The notes: a model not told the origin generated them from the sequence alone. A stretch of DNA of 64,000 nt from Xenorhabdus mauleonii (GCF_900113945.1 NZ_FORG01000013.1:58027-122026), one strand, 5' to 3'; positions 48,920-59,973 are shown, counted from the first letter of the stretch. Made by a program: numbers and translations.

Positions 48920-51900
48920 TTAACCAATCGTCATCAGGCTGGCATTACCGCCCGCTGCTGCAGTATTGACACTTAATGAGCGTTCATGCAGCAAGCGCTC
49001 CAGCAACAGATTGGTTTCACCACGGGCAAATCCCTGTACGGAGATAATTGGCCCAGTCCGCTGTGCTATTGCATGGCAAACATGGCGCAATTGATCACAA
49101 TCACCGTGATAAATAACCGCTTCCATCGCTGTTTCACTATTCTGCCAATCACTCACCCAATGAATATGCTGGCGAATTTCATCCGGTAATTGGCGTTGTA
49201 AGCCTTGATGCAATTCATCTTTTTCCCAAAGAGCCTGACAACCGACGGAAAGTACGGCCGCCAATTGCACCAGCACATCCTGTTCATTATCAGCCAGACA
49301 CAGAACTTGGCCACGAGGCAGCAGGGTATAAGTATTGCGCTCTCCGGTTGGCCCCGGTAGCAAGCGAATCGTTCCTCCTTGGGCTAATAAGCTGTATTCC
49401 TGAATAATTTTTCTCAATGCTTCATTATTCTGTGCAGCAGCCCAATCCGCAAATTTGTAGAGAGGGGTGTGGAGGGCAACGCGCATTTTGGCGTCAAGTT
49501 CGTATTCTGAATCTTGGCGCTCCAGTGTTTGTGCCGCGGCATTGATCGGGCGTTGTGACAGCAGACGATACAGGTACAAAGGACCGCCGGCTTTTGGCCC
49601 TGTGCCGGAAAGACCTTCACCGCCAAATGGCTGTACGCCAACGACCGCACCAACCATGTTGCGGTTGACATATAAATTGCCGACTTTAGCTTTGCTGGTA
49701 ACTTGTGCGATGGTTTCATCAATGCGGGTATGAACCCCTAACGTTAAGCCATAACCGGAAGCATTAATTTGTTCCAGCAAGTTATCCAATTCATTGCGTT
49801 TGAAACGTACAACATGCAAAACAGGGCCGAAAATTTCTTTCTTCAATTCGTCAAAACTGTCCAGCTCAATCAACGTTGGTTTGACAAAAGTACCTTGCGA
49901 TGATTCCTGATTGTCAGCGGCGTTTTCATGTGCTGCCTGATAAACCGTACGGCCTTTTGTACGCATGGCCTGAATATGGCGATCAATGCCTGCTTTCGCT
50001 TCTGCGTCAATGACCGGGCCGATATCTGTGGATAAATGCTCTGGGTTGCCCATTCGGCATTCAGCCATTGCGCCTTTCAGCATGGCGATTGTTCTTTCTG
50101 CGACATCTTCCTGAACACACAGAATACGCAGGGCAGAACAACGTTGACCGGCGCTGTCGAAAGCAGAGGCAACGACATCCGTGACAACTTGTTCGGTCAA
50201 TGCAGAGGAGTCAACAATCATGGCATTCAAGCCGCCGGTTTCTGCGACCAACGGTGTTGGGCGACCCTGTGCATCAAGGCGGCCGGCAATGTTGCGTTGC
50301 AGCAGGGCGGCAACTGCGGTGGAGCCGGTAAACATCACGCCGCGTACACGCTCATCTCTGGTCAATGAAGCACCGACAGTTTCCCCTTGTCCGGGCAATA
50401 ATTGCAGCACATCACGGGGAATACCTGCCTGATGCAACATTTTCACGGCAACAGCCGCTATCAGGGGAGTTTGCTCCGCGGGTTTTGCCAGAACACTATT
50501 GCCTGCCGCCAATGCAGCAGCAATTTGGCCCGTGAAAATCGCCAGAGGGAAGTTCCATGGGCTAATGCAAACCACAGGCCCCAATGGACGATGGGTATCG
50601 TTGGCAAAATCCTGACGTACTTGATCTGCGTAATAATAGAGGAAATCTACCGCTTCACGTACTTCAGCAATCGCATTGTTGAATGTTTTTCCCGCTTCAC
50701 GTACCAGAATGCCAAGTAGAGATTGCAGGTTATTTTCCATTAAATCTGCTGCGCGCACCAAAATGGCCGCCCGCTCGGATGGGGGAGTGGAGAACCAAAT
50801 TGCGCCGGCGTCAGTGGCTGCATTCAGTGCATGGCTGACTTCTGGCTCAGTGGTTTCGCGGACATACCCCACAATATCTGAAGATCTGGCTGGGTTAGTG
50901 ACAGCGATGGCGGCAGGTAATTCTCCGGCATGCTGATAATTGCCACCCAATAAAGGCTCGCTGCTCCATGTTTCCATTGAAGAGCTGAGCAGGGCACTGG
51001 AAAGGGAAGCCAGTCGATGCTCATTGGAGAGGTCAAGGCCCGATGAGTTCACGCGATTTTTGCCATATAGCTCGCGGGGCAGAGGGATCTTGGGATGTGG
51101 CAGGCCAATCTGTCCTTCGGTTTGAGCCAAATCTTGGACGACTTTTACCGGATCAGCGACCAGTTCATCAATTGGCAGGGAAGTATCGGCAATGCGATTG
51201 ACAAATGAGGTATTAGCGCCATTTTCCAGCAAGCGGCGTACCAGATAGGCCAAAAGCGTTTCGTGTGTCCCTACGGGCGCATAAATGCGGCATGGGCGGT
51301 TGAGCTTTCCGTCAGCAATCTTACCGACGACCTGCTCATAAAGCGGTTCTCCCATTCCATGCAAGCACTGGAATTCATATTGCCCCGGATAATAGTTCTG
51401 CCCGGCCAGATGATAAATCGCAGACAAAGTATGAGCGTTGTGGGTCGCAAACTGCGGGTAGATCAAGTTTGGCACGGAAAGCAGTTTACGGGCGCAGGCG
51501 ATATAAGAAACGTCGGTATAGACCTTGCGGGTGTATACCGGATAGCCTTCCAGCCCATCAATTTGGGCGCGTTTGATTTCGCTATCCCAGTAGGCACCTT
51601 TTACCAGACGGATCATCAACCTATGGCGACTGCGCTGGGCTAAATCAATGATGCTGTCAATGACGAAAGGACAGCGCTTCTGGTAAGCCTGAATCACAAA
51701 ACCGATGCCGTTCCAGCCTTCTAATTTTGGCTCGAAACACAATTTCTCCAGCAGGTCGAGAGAAATCTCAAGGCGGTCGGCTTCTTCCGCATCAATGTTG
51801 ATGCCGACATCATACTGGCGGGCCTGCAATGTCAGGGAGAGCAGGCGCGGATAGAGTTCATCCATCACGCGTTCGTATTGGGCGCGGCTATAACGTGGAT

Positions 51901-52900
51901 GCAGGGCTGAAAGTTTGATGGAAATACCCGGCCCTTCATAAATGCCGCGGCCGTTTGATGCCTTGCCAATCGCGTGGATCGCTTGTTGATATGAAACCAT
52001 GTAGGCTTGCGCATCTTCTTCGGTTAGCGCGGCTTCACCGAGCATATCGTAAGAGTAGCGGAAACCTTTTTCTTCCAGTTTGCGGGCATTGGCAAGTGCC
52101 TGAGCAATGGTTTCGCCTGTAACAAATTGCTCTCCCATCAGGCGCATTGCCATATCCACGCCTTTGCGCACCAATGGCTCGCCGCTCTTGCTGATAATGC
52201 GATTCAATGACTTGGATAGTTTGGCTTCATTGTGGGTGGATACCAACTTACCGGTAAACAGTAATCCCCATGTCGCGGCGTTAACAAACATGGAAGGGCT
52301 TTGCCCCAAATGGGAGTGCCAATTGCCGTTGCTGATTTTGTCGCGTATCAGCGCATCGCGGGTGGCTTTATCCGGTATGCGCAATAGGGCTTCGGCAAGG
52401 CACATCAGCGCCACACCTTCTTGTGAAGAGAGCGAAAACTCCTGCAATAATCCTTGTACCAATCCGGCACGGCCGATGCCTTGTTTTTGTTGGCGCAGTT
52501 TTTCGGCAATGGAATATGCAAGTTTATGGGTTGCTTTAGCCTGTTCTTCTGAAAGCTGCGCGCGTTGCAGCAACATAGGAACAACCTGTGTTTCGGGTAG
52601 ACGATAGGCGGAAGTAATTGCGGAACGATTCACCGATTGGGGTAAAATTTGCTCGGCAAAATCCAGAAATGGTTGATAAGGTGCCTCAATTTGTGATTCT
52701 TCTTCGGAAATCTTTTCTTCTTTGCTATCCTGCCCCGCTGGTATTTCTGGGATCTTGCCCTCATTTTCCAGACGTTCAAGATAATTGAAGATGGCTTGCT
52801 TAATCAGCCAGTGTGGTGTGCGTTCAATTCGTTGTGCAGCAGCTTTGATACGATTACGCGTTGCTTCATCGAGCTTCACGCCCATAGTGGTACTACCCAT
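48920..52900 (-). CDS. putA: Bifunctional proline dehydrogenase / delta-1-pyrroline-5-carboxylate dehydrogenase and put repressor
   Basis: 1326 aa from the ATG at 52900 ([11 protein letters not shown], as in E. coli MGTTTMG); AGGAG lies 5-6 bases upstream of the GTG at 52906 and 11 upstream of this ATG, so either could be used. Domains: ribbon-helix-helix DNA binding (about 1-47), FAD proline dehydrogenase (about 260-610, with the substrate helix [13 protein letters not shown]), P5C dehydrogenase (about 640-1120; [22 protein letters not shown], catalytic Cys in [11 protein letters not shown]), and a C-terminal domain ending [15 protein letters not shown]. It oxidises proline to glutamate at the membrane and represses put genes when proline is scarce. 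Intact. Confidence 0.98.
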   Translation of the reverse strand: MGSTTMGVKLDEATRNRIKAAAQRIERTPHWLIKQAIFNYLERLENEGKIPEIPAGQDSKEEKISEEESQIEAPYQPFLDFAEQILPQSVNRSAITSAYRLPETQVVPMLLQRAQLSEEQAKATHKLAYSIAEKLRQQKQGIGRAGLVQGLLQEFSLSSQEGVALMCLAEALLRIPDKATRDALIRDKISNGNWHSHLGQSPSMFVNAATWGLLFTGKLVSTHNEAKLSKSLNRIISKSGEPLVRKGVDMAMRLMGEQFVTGETIAQALANARKLEEKGFRYSYDMLGEAALTEEDAQAYMVSYQQAIHAIGKASNGRGIYEGPGISIKLSALHPRYSRAQYERVMDELYPRLLSLTLQARQYDVGINIDAEEADRLEISLDLLEKLCFEPKLEGWNGIGFVIQAYQKRCPFVIDSIIDLAQRSRHRLMIRLVKGAYWDSEIKRAQIDGLEGYPVYTRKVYTDVSYIACARKLLSVPNLIYPQFATHNAHTLSAIYHLAGQNYYPGQYEFQCLHGMGEPLYEQVVGKIADGKLNRPCRIYAPVGTHETLLAYLVRRLLENGANTSFVNRIADTSLPIDELVADPVKVVQDLAQTEGQIGLPHPKIPLPRELYGKNRVNSSGLDLSNEHRLASLSSALLSSSMETWSSEPLLGGNYQHAGELPAAIAVTNPARSSDIVGYVRETTEPEVSHALNAATDAGAIWFSTPPSERAAILVRAADLMENNLQSLLGILVREAGKTFNNAIAEVREAVDFLYYYADQVRQDFANDTHRPLGPVVCISPWNFPLAIFTGQIAAALAAGNSVLAKPAEQTPLIAAVAVKMLHQAGIPRDVLQLLPGQGETVGASLTRDERVRGVMFTGSTAVAALLQRNIAGRLDAQGRPTPLVAETGGLNAMIVDSSALTEQVVTDVVASAFDSAGQRCSALRILCVQEDVAERTIAMLKGAMAECRMGNPEHLSTDIGPVIDAEAKAGIDRHIQAMRTKGRTVYQAAHENAADNQESSQGTFVKPTLIELDSFDELKKEIFGPVLHVVRFKRNELDNLLEQINASGYGLTLGVHTRIDETIAQVTSKAKVGNLYVNRNMVGAVVGVQPFGGEGLSGTGPKAGGPLYLYRLLSQRPINAAAQTLERQDSEYELDAKMRVALHTPLYKFADWAAAQNNEALRKIIQEYSLLAQGGTIRLLPGPTGERNTYTLLPRGQVLCLADNEQDVLVQLAAVLSVGCQALWEKDELHQGLQRQLPDEIRQHIHWVSDWQNSETAMEAVIYHGDCDQLRHVCHAIAQRTGPIISVQGFARGETNLLLERLLHERSLSVNTAAAGGNASLMTIG

Positions 52901-52952
52901 TCTCACTCCTTAATAGGTATGACTTAACCAAGTTGTATACAATATCTGCCAT

Positions 52953-53449
52953 GTTGCAACTTTGTGCAACTTTGTTAAAAGCTGCCGTTTAAAATTTGTG
53001 AATCTAATCTTGTTTTTATATTAATTTGATAAATGTTATGAGCTAATTAGCATTTATCCAATTGATATATAATAAATTTATTTTAACGTTCATGAACGTT
53101 AGGTATAACTGGTTATTTATTGAGAGGTGCAACTTATCGAAGGATAAATGTGATTCGGCAGGCGTTTTTCATAAAAATCTGAGTTAATTTGTTGTTAAAA
53201 ATGTTTTAACTAAACTAGGATAGAATGTAATTTTTAAATAATTACTAACATAAATAATATACATGAAAACTAATGCTATTTCAGGGTGCAACTGTCTACC
53301 TTCCGATCAAAAGCGAGTGATTTAAAGGTAGTTGCTCGAAGGCAATCGCTCAAAGACAGTTGCTCAACGGCAGGTTGGTAAAAAGTAGCCTGTTTAAAGC
53401 GCTTATTAAGTATAGATAGCATTATTTACGCAAATGAAGCATTTGCAAC
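52953..53449. promoter_or_regulatory. putA-putP control region with PutA operator-type sites
   Basis: The hexamer GTTGCA or its complement TGCAAC occurs at 52953-52958, 52955-52960 (overlapping palindrome GTTGCAAC), 52965-52970, 53128-53133, 53287-53292 and 53444-53449. GTTGCA is the core bound by the ribbon-helix-helix domain of E. coli PutA. By chance well under one would be expected in 500 bases of this composition. The first three sit close to the putA start and the last just before putP. Confidence 0.75.
53327..53378. repeat. Imperfect 14-bp tandem repeat in the put control region
   Basis: Three and a half units of about 14 bases (GGTAGTTGCTCGAA, GGCAATCGCTCAAA, GACAGTTGCTCAAC, then GGCAGGTTGG). 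They lie between PutA-type sites, upstream of putP. Confidence 0.65.
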
Positions 53450-53498
53450 CACATGATTTAAAATACGATTTACAAAAACACTATGGAGAAGAACCTGC

Positions 53499-54983
53499 AT
53501 GACAGTAAATTCACCCATGCTCATTACTTTCATTATCTATATCGCAGGAATGTTGCTGATAGGCTTTATGGCTTATCGCTCCACCAAAAATTTTGATGAC
53601 TACATATTAGGTGGCCGGCGATTGGGCAGTGTGGTAACAGCATTATCTGCTGGCGCTTCCGATATGAGTGGCTGGTTATTGATGGGACTGCCGGGAGCGA
53701 TTTTTTTCTCCGGTATTTCAGAAGGTTGGATCGCATTGGGCCTGCTGATGGGCGCGTATCTGAACTGGCGATGGGTTGCAGGCAGATTGCGTGTGCATAC
53801 TGAAGTCAGTAATAACGCCTTGACATTGCCGGATTATTTTACGCATCGCTTTGAAGACAAAAGTAAAGTCCTGCGCATTATTTCCGCATTGGTTATCTTG
53901 GTTTTCTTTACTATCTATTGTGCATCAGGTGTTGTTGCTGGTGGTTTGTTATTTGAAAACACTTTCGGCATCAGCTATGAAAAAGCGATTTGGCTGGGCG
54001 CATTGGCAACGATTGCTTATACCTTCCTTGGTGGGTTTCTTGCTGTAAGCTGGACAGATACAGTACAGGCGACGTTGATGATTTTCGCGCTGATCATGGT
54101 GCCTGTGCTTATCCTATTTAAAATAGGCGGTGTTGACACTGCTGTCAGCATTATCGAAGCAAAAAATCCCGCATACCTAGATATGTTCAAGAACCTGAAC
54201 ATCATTGCCATTGTTTCTCTGTTGGGATGGGGCTTCGGCTATTTTGGCCAGCCACATATTCTGGCTCGCTTTATGGCGGCAGATTCACATCAAACTATCC
54301 ATAAAGCTCGCCGTATCAGTATGACATGGATGTTATTGTGTCTTGTTGGGACTGTATCTGTTGGCTTCTTTGGTATCGCCTATTTTGACATGTACCCTGA
54401 ACAAGCGGGTCCGGTCATGGAAAACCGTGAGCGTATTTTCATGGAATTGGGCATACTGCTGTTCAATCCGTGGATCACGGGAATCTTATTGTCGGCCGTT
54501 CTGGCTGCGGTGATGAGTACACTGAGCTGTCAGTTGTTGGTTTGTTCCAGTGCACTGACCGAAGATTTTTATAAAGCATTTATACGTACGAAAGCCAGCC
54601 AGAAAGAATTGGTATGGGTTGGCCGTATGATGGTCTTGCTGGTGGCAATCATTGCAATTGTGATCGCAACTAACCCGAATAATAAAGTATTGGGGCTGGT
54701 AAGTAATGCTTGGGCAGGATTCGGTGCTGCATTTGGTCCAGTAGTGCTGATTTCCGTGCTCTGGAAACGAATGACCCGCAATGGCGCGTTGGCAGGTATG
54801 CTGGTTGGTGCCATCACCGTACTGGTATGGATGGAATACCGCTGGTTTGAACTGTACGAAATTATTCCGGGCTTTATCTTCGCGACCATCGCCATTGTGG
54901 TAGTTAGCTTGTTAGGCAAAGAGCCTAGCAAAGCGACACAACAGCGCTTTGAAGAAGCAGAAGCGCACTATAAGACCAAATAA
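53499..54983 (+). CDS. putP: Sodium/proline symporter
   Basis: 494 aa, solute:sodium symporter family. Matches E. coli PutP along its length: STKNFDDYILGGR, ALSAGASDMSGWLLMGLPGA (sodium-site region), FTIYCASG, GWGFGYFGQPHILARFMAADSH, STLSCQLLVCSS. About 13 membrane helices. It brings in the proline that PutA degrades and is divergent from putA. ATG preceded by GGAGAAG. Confidence 0.98.
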   Translation: MTVNSPMLITFIIYIAGMLLIGFMAYRSTKNFDDYILGGRRLGSVVTALSAGASDMSGWLLMGLPGAIFFSGISEGWIALGLLMGAYLNWRWVAGRLRVHTEVSNNALTLPDYFTHRFEDKSKVLRIISALVILVFFTIYCASGVVAGGLLFENTFGISYEKAIWLGALATIAYTFLGGFLAVSWTDTVQATLMIFALIMVPVLILFKIGGVDTAVSIIEAKNPAYLDMFKNLNIIAIVSLLGWGFGYFGQPHILARFMAADSHQTIHKARRISMTWMLLCLVGTVSVGFFGIAYFDMYPEQAGPVMENRERIFMELGILLFNPWITGILLSAVLAAVMSTLSCQLLVCSSALTEDFYKAFIRTKASQKELVWVGRMMVLLVAIIAIVIATNPNNKVLGLVSNAWAGFGAAFGPVVLISVLWKRMTRNGALAGMLVGAITVLVWMEYRWFELYEIIPGFIFATIAIVVVSLLGKEPSKATQQRFEEAEAHYKTK

Positions 54984-55029
54984 TTTCGTAAAATCAAATA
55001 ACTCAATAAAATAAATAGATAAAAAAGCC

Positions 55030-55058
55030 AAAAGCCTCTGATTGTTTCAGAGGCTTTT
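55030..55058. terminator. Bidirectional terminator between putP and the membrane protein gene
   Basis: 12-bp stem AAAAGCCTCTGA / TCAGAGGCTTTT with a 5-base loop; A-tract and T-tract on opposite sides allow use by both converging genes. Confidence 0.88.
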
Positions 55059-55070
55059 CCATTCAGACAA

Positions 55071-55592
55071 TCAAATCTTGTTTTTATTCTTGTACCACGG
55101 GATAAAAAGATTGAGCATACCTCCCCAAAGAACACCATCAAGAATGCCGCTGAATAGGCCGAAAAACAGATTATAGTGTAATGAATGCACTAATGTTGGG
55201 TTGATGCTCAACATGGCGGTCATTATGAATTTGCTGGCAAAAGTCACTAAAATCAGCACTAATGTCAGCGGTGTTCCTGGCCGAATAATCAAGTTGCTGT
55301 CAGGTTTACTTTTTAACCTGGGTTGTGATTTCCACATTAGCCAGCCAATAGCGATACCCAAAATCAAGCCTATTCCAAACATCATCAATGCTACATTTGA
55401 GAAATAAGTCTCAGTGATAACACTATGTACGCCCCAAATTAAAAAGATCATTGGTAGTAAGAAAAGGCGCTCTGTTCGCATTTCACGGTCAGACAGAGCT
55501 TTAATTCCTCTCATCACAAGGAATACAAGCAAAGCCCATACCCAGACGGGGGTGTCTTTTATTATGCTGCTAACTGACATGACATTGTTCAT
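55071..55592 (-). CDS. DUF6622-like inner-membrane protein
   Basis: 173 aa from the ATG at 55592, which follows a GAGGAG ribosome site by 6 bases; the codon before it is a TTG. Five to six hydrophobic helices. The N-terminus (IIKDTPVWVWALLVFLVMRGIKALSDREM) resembles DUF6622 proteins, whose function is unknown. It converges on putP. Confidence 0.65.
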   Translation of the reverse strand: MNNVMSVSSIIKDTPVWVWALLVFLVMRGIKALSDREMRTERLFLLPMIFLIWGVHSVITETYFSNVALMMFGIGLILGIAIGWLMWKSQPRLKSKPDSNLIIRPGTPLTLVLILVTFASKFIMTAMLSINPTLVHSLHYNLFFGLFSGILDGVLWGGMLNLFIPWYKNKNKI

Positions 55593-55793
55593 CAAAACTC
55601 CTCGGGTTAGAAATCCTTAATGCAGGCGACACGAGTATTTTGTGATATTGCTTCTATCATTATTGTCAATGACAGTTATTTTCTCCAAGATTTAGCTTAA
55701 TAACCGCCTTCCTTAAAATCGGCAGTACAATTCAATTAAAAATTGAAGTTACAGAAAATCCAGTTTAGAAAAAGATTGGCATAGCATGATGTA

Positions 55794-56462
55794 TTAACAT
55801 GCCTTGTCTTTACGAATAATAAAGCCAGAAGAGACTAATTCTGTCCGGTTGGTGACATCAGCTTTAGTAAATATATTACGAAGGTGGGTCTTCACCGTGG
55901 ATAAGGAAACGCCGAGTAACTGTGCAATGCGCTTATTACTTGATCCTTCCCTAACCAGATGAATAACTTCTTGTTCTTTGGGCGTAAAAGACATTAATGA
56001 ATCCGGGATAATATCGAATGTCATCAATTCAGCAACCGGAATAATGGCATTTAACCGCATGATTTCTTGATGCTGAAAGGGAACATCCCTCATCACGGAG
56101 ATACCGGCAATAATTTTATTTCTGCGACGAATAAATATCTCGGCCATATCGGTTAGATTATTCGGCTGCATGAAATCATGATAAAAGCGTTGATCACGCT
56201 CTTTCATGTTATGGTTCATGCTGATTATTTTCTGTTCATCATGTTTGAAATTGTCCGGCCGCAATGGATCTAACTGTGTGAAATGTTCCAGATAAGCCTG
56301 ATGCATCGGCAAGGGGATGCCATACAGGACATGGTGATTGGGTTGCCATAGTTCATTTACAAGATAATAAACGGCAGCCGAAATAGGAATAATATGGGCG
56401 ATTGTATCCAAACAACAATTAATCAAGGTACGTTGATGATAGCTGAAAGGTGGTGTACTCAT
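55794..56462 (-). CDS. LuxR-type transcriptional regulator
   Basis: 222 aa. The C-terminal helix-turn-helix (about 158-215) is clear: FTPKEQEVIHLVREGSSNKRIAQLLGVSLSTVKTHLRNIFTK. The N-terminal 150 residues form a sensor I cannot place; it lacks the Trp/Tyr/Asp pattern of acyl-homoserine-lactone domains as far as can be judged. There is no receiver domain. It is divergent from an APC permease gene 406 bases away and may regulate it. Confidence 0.85.
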   Translation of the reverse strand: MSTPPFSYHQRTLINCCLDTIAHIIPISAAVYYLVNELWQPNHHVLYGIPLPMHQAYLEHFTQLDPLRPDNFKHDEQKIISMNHNMKERDQRFYHDFMQPNNLTDMAEIFIRRRNKIIAGISVMRDVPFQHQEIMRLNAIIPVAELMTFDIIPDSLMSFTPKEQEVIHLVREGSSNKRIAQLLGVSLSTVKTHLRNIFTKADVTNRTELVSSGFIIRKDKAC

Positions 56463-56868
56463 TGGCTTATCCTATCTGATACAACCCTTGTATTTATCAT
56501 GCCCTTTCTTTGCGTCAATACAAAAAATACATGTTAATAGTGTGATGTTTGTTGCATTATTTTAAATGAATTTAAATCAATTAACATGTTGATGAATATG
56601 ATTTTGTACATAATGAATTCAATTTATTAATAAGTTAATAACTATGGATTTCATTACCACTTGATATTCTTTAATTTGTGGTATTTTTTATTGTGTCTTC
56701 CGGTACTTTTCGGCAGCGGTTAAAGCCTTACTCTTCATATGGCTATCGTTCTTTAGAACGATGGCGGCTCTTTTACTCTTATTTCTATAGTTAGAAGACA
56801 GTCGACTTCTTATTTACAAGAAATAAACAAATAAATCGGTTATATGCAGGGTAAAAGAGGGAAGAAAA
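56463..56868. promoter_or_regulatory. Divergent control region, luxR-type gene / APC permease
   Basis: AT-rich 406-base spacer. A palindrome ATCGTTCT-TT-AGAACGAT lies at 56745-56762 within a slightly longer imperfect stem and could be an operator or hairpin. Confidence 0.4.
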
Positions 56869-58362
56869 ATGAATATATCCTCAAAATTAACATCACATAT
56901 TGAAAAGGGTAAGGTCGGTTTTCCGACAACCATTGCCAGCTCTGTCGGGGTGATAATGGCAAGCCCGGTCATTTTAACGGTGACCAGTGGGTTTGGGATC
57001 GGTGGTGATACTTTTGCTTTAGCAGTATTGCTCAGCTTTATCATGATGCAGGCACAATTGACCACGTTTTCGGAAGCTGCCGCCATTCTGCCGACTTCTG
57101 GCTCAGTGTACGATTATATTTCTTGTGGCATGGGGCGCTTTTGGGCGATCACGGGGGCGCTATCCGCTTATTTGGTTGTACATGTTTTTGCGGGCACGGC
57201 GGAAACCATTCTGTCGGGGGTGATGGCACTGGTTAACTTCGATGGGCTGAATGCCGTGATGGAAAGTAATAATGCCTCATGGATGGTTGGCGTTGGGCTG
57301 GTGATTATTTTCGGATTACTTAATGCTTTTGGCATTGAGATATTCGGCAAGGTTGAGATAGTTCTGACTTTTGCGATGTGGAGTACGCTGGTTATATTCA
57401 GCTTGTGTGGTTTGCTGATGCCATTTCACGCGCCTGCGGAAGGATGGTTTGGCCAAGCACTGAATGTTTCCGATCCGACAACGGTGTTGAGCCTGATTGG
57501 CATGGCAATGTTTATGTTTGTCGGTTGTGAATTAGTGACGCCGATGGCGCCTGAAATAAAAAACTCAGCCAGAGTTATCCCGCGGGCGATGGCGCTCGGA
57601 TTGTGCGGTGTAGCGTTCTGTATGTTTATGTATGGTGCGGCGATGACCCATCAGGTAGAGAACGTGATTGTCGATCCGGAAAATAATGTCAGCCTGCTTG
57701 AAACACCGATGGCAATCCCTGCCTTTGCTGGTCAGATAATGGGAGACTTCGGTAAGTACTGGATTGGCATTGGATTGCTGCTGGCAGGTGCTGCTACCAT
57801 TAATACGCTGATGGCGGCTGTACCCCGTATTTTGTACGGAATGGCGTTGGATGGGGCTTTGCCGCGTATCTTCGCTTATTTGCACCCTCGATTCAAAACG
57901 CCGATTTTCGGTATCTTAGTTGCTGTAATGATCCCCTGTATTCATGCTTTTGCCATTCAAGGCGATTTAACGCGTATCATTCCATTGGTTTTGGCGGCAG
58001 TATGTTCATGGGGAACCGCCTATTTACTGGTAACAATTTCGGTGATACTGCTGCGTATTCGCCGGCCTGATTTGCATCGAGCCTATAAATCTCCCTTCTT
58101 TCCGTTACCGCAGATTATCTCAAGTGTTGGGATTATTTTGGCCATCGTATACATCACTCCCCCAGGAATGGACAAATCTGAGATTTATATTCCTTTCATG
58201 ATTATGTTAGGGCTGACGGCAAGTTATGCGCTGATATGGACAGTATTTATCCAGAAAGTGAACCCATTTAAACCGGTTAGTGTGGAACAAGTTTTATTGA
58301 AAACCTTTTCTGAAACGGAATTAAAGGAGGCGCAACTTGAACCATTACGCAACCTCCCTTAA
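56869..58362 (+). CDS. APC-family amino acid/polyamine permease
   Basis: 497 aa with about 12 membrane helices. APC signatures: GVIMASPVILTVTSGFGIGGD at helix 1, the FSEAAAILPTSGSVYDYIS segment, and FVGCELVTPMAPEIKNSARVIPRAM at helix 6. The substrate is not evident. The gene overlaps the next one by 26 bases, so they are translated together. Confidence 0.88.
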   Translation: MNISSKLTSHIEKGKVGFPTTIASSVGVIMASPVILTVTSGFGIGGDTFALAVLLSFIMMQAQLTTFSEAAAILPTSGSVYDYISCGMGRFWAITGALSAYLVVHVFAGTAETILSGVMALVNFDGLNAVMESNNASWMVGVGLVIIFGLLNAFGIEIFGKVEIVLTFAMWSTLVIFSLCGLLMPFHAPAEGWFGQALNVSDPTTVLSLIGMAMFMFVGCELVTPMAPEIKNSARVIPRAMALGLCGVAFCMFMYGAAMTHQVENVIVDPENNVSLLETPMAIPAFAGQIMGDFGKYWIGIGLLLAGAATINTLMAAVPRILYGMALDGALPRIFAYLHPRFKTPIFGILVAVMIPCIHAFAIQGDLTRIIPLVLAAVCSWGTAYLLVTISVILLRIRRPDLHRAYKSPFFPLPQIISSVGIILAIVYITPPGMDKSEIYIPFMIMLGLTASYALIWTVFIQKVNPFKPVSVEQVLLKTFSETELKEAQLEPLRNLP

Positions 58363-58939
58363 ACGTTCATTTTGGCAGAGAATCAATAAGCCACGTCTGC
58401 CCGCCGCTTATCAGGCAGGTCTGACCCTCAACAAGCTGGAGCGAAATCTCCAGCCTTATCCATGCGAATGGGCAGATTCGGGTGAATTACTCGTTTATCC
58501 AGAGGGAGAATTGGTAGTCCGTGTATCGGAGCGAGTAAAAACCTTGTTTATGGCGTTTATTGTTTACACGCGTTTTTCCATCGCTGGCACAATCAGCCAG
58601 CCGTTGAATGCTGATATTCAGGTAAAAACCGGGGGGACATTGCGTAAAAAACAGATCCGTTTTGTTTCTCAGCAAAAAGAAGGTATGGCATTGATAGCAC
58701 AATTGGAAAATTATCCAATTATCAGGCAGACATTAGAAGAATTGGATTTCAGGCTGTGTAGTTTAAAGATTACAGATGGGAAATGGCATTGTGAAATCGA
58801 GCATTTTGCGGCATCAGAAATGGTCAGCCGCATTCCCGCTACTCGTCGTTATTTACGTTTAACTTCACAACAGCGCCATCGTTTGCTGAGTGCGCTGCAT
58901 TTGATCGATCAGTTAATGAAAAAACTTTTTCAACAATAA
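58337..58939 (+). CDS. DUF3156-like protein
   Basis: 200 aa, soluble, no signal peptide. The whole-length pattern (N-terminal FWQRINKPRLPAAYQAGLTLNKLERNL, C-terminal RIPATRRYLRLT) recalls DUF3156, a gammaproteobacterial family of unknown role. Overlap with the permease gene suggests a shared job, perhaps an accessory to transport. Confidence 0.7.
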   Translation: MNHYATSLKRSFWQRINKPRLPAAYQAGLTLNKLERNLQPYPCEWADSGELLVYPEGELVVRVSERVKTLFMAFIVYTRFSIAGTISQPLNADIQVKTGGTLRKKQIRFVSQQKEGMALIAQLENYPIIRQTLEELDFRLCSLKITDGKWHCEIEHFAASEMVSRIPATRRYLRLTSQQRHRLLSALHLIDQLMKKLFQQ

Positions 58940-59175
58940 TAAGAGTGGGGGGAACGGGTTAATTTATTTTGTTCCTCCATTCGGTTATTTTTAAATAGAA
59001 AAATTAGGTTTCAAGTCAACATTTGATCTTATGTTCCGATTTTGCTGGTGGCCAATTTCTTAAAAAAATTATTATATTTGAAATGGTTTTATTTTGTTCA
59101 AATAATGATCATTGATAAAAATAAAAACTGGCATACAATCAGCTTGGTAGCTAATTTATTAGTGGAGACCTAAGT

Positions 59176-59538
59176 ATGGAAAAGTTTACTGATAAATTAA
59201 TTAGCCTAGATCGATTTCTTTTACGGTTACTGCGTTTCTTTTTGCATGCTTTGCTTATTTTTCTGATTGGTATAATTCCAGGCGTATTGGGATTTTTCTT
59301 GATTGAAAGCCATGCAATACCTGATGCACTACTGAATTCGGTCTCAATGATTGGAACTCAAACCTTGCATATTGAGCCAGTCAGTACATTGGGAAAATAT
59401 TTTGCAGCTATTTATGGATTATTCCTTCAAGGCATTTTTTTTATTGCTATTGGAATGGTAGTAACGCCATTTGTCCATAGAATACTGCACAGTTGGCATA
59501 TTGATGATGACGATGATGAAAAAGAAGAGGAAAAATGA
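59176..59538 (+). CDS. Small inner-membrane protein with acidic tail, unknown
   Basis: 120 aa. Two hydrophobic segments (about 20-45 and 73-98) and a C-terminus of Asp/Glu (DDDDDEKEEEK). GTGGAG ribosome site before the ATG. It overlaps the GFA-domain gene by ATGA, so the two form an operon. No family recognised. Confidence 0.7.
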   Translation: MEKFTDKLISLDRFLLRLLRFFLHALLIFLIGIIPGVLGFFLIESHAIPDALLNSVSMIGTQTLHIEPVSTLGKYFAAIYGLFLQGIFFIAIGMVVTPFVHRILHSWHIDDDDDEKEEEK

Positions 59539-59939
59539 TGAATCAAGGGAATTGCTTGTGTGGGGCAGTTGAATTAAAAGTTGATGAAAGCATAGAGAAA
59601 ATTAATGCATGCCATTGCGGAATATGCCAAAAGTGGGGTGGCGGGCCATATCTCTCTGTGGTGTGTAAGGGGAATGTACAGATAGAAGGCGCTGAGAATA
59701 TTTCCACCTACTCATCATCAGAATGGGCAGAACGTGCTTTCTGTAAAAAATGCGGCACCCATCTTTTCTATCACTTACATCACCCCAGTACCTATTACGT
59801 ATCAGTTGCGTTGTTTAAAAACAGTCATGCAAGCGAATTATCACAACAAGTTTTTGTGGATAGTAAACCCAAATATTATAATTTTGTTGAAAAAACCCCA
59901 ATGCTGACAGAGCAAGATATTCTAAAGTTATTTAAATGA
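59535..59939 (+). CDS. GFA/CENP-V-domain zinc protein
   Basis: 134 aa. Zinc ligands follow the glutathione-dependent formaldehyde-activating (GFA) pattern: CLC near the N-terminus, CHCGIC then WGGGPYLSV, and FCKKCGTHLFYH. GFA proteins bind zinc, and some handle S-hydroxymethyl-glutathione; many have no known substrate. The start could be either of two consecutive ATGs. Confidence 0.88.
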   Translation: MMNQGNCLCGAVELKVDESIEKINACHCGICQKWGGGPYLSVVCKGNVQIEGAENISTYSSSEWAERAFCKKCGTHLFYHLHHPSTYYVSVALFKNSHASELSQQVFVDSKPKYYNFVEKTPMLTEQDILKLFK

Positions 59940-59973
59940 TTTCTATAATATGAGGGAAAAACCTCCCTCATAT

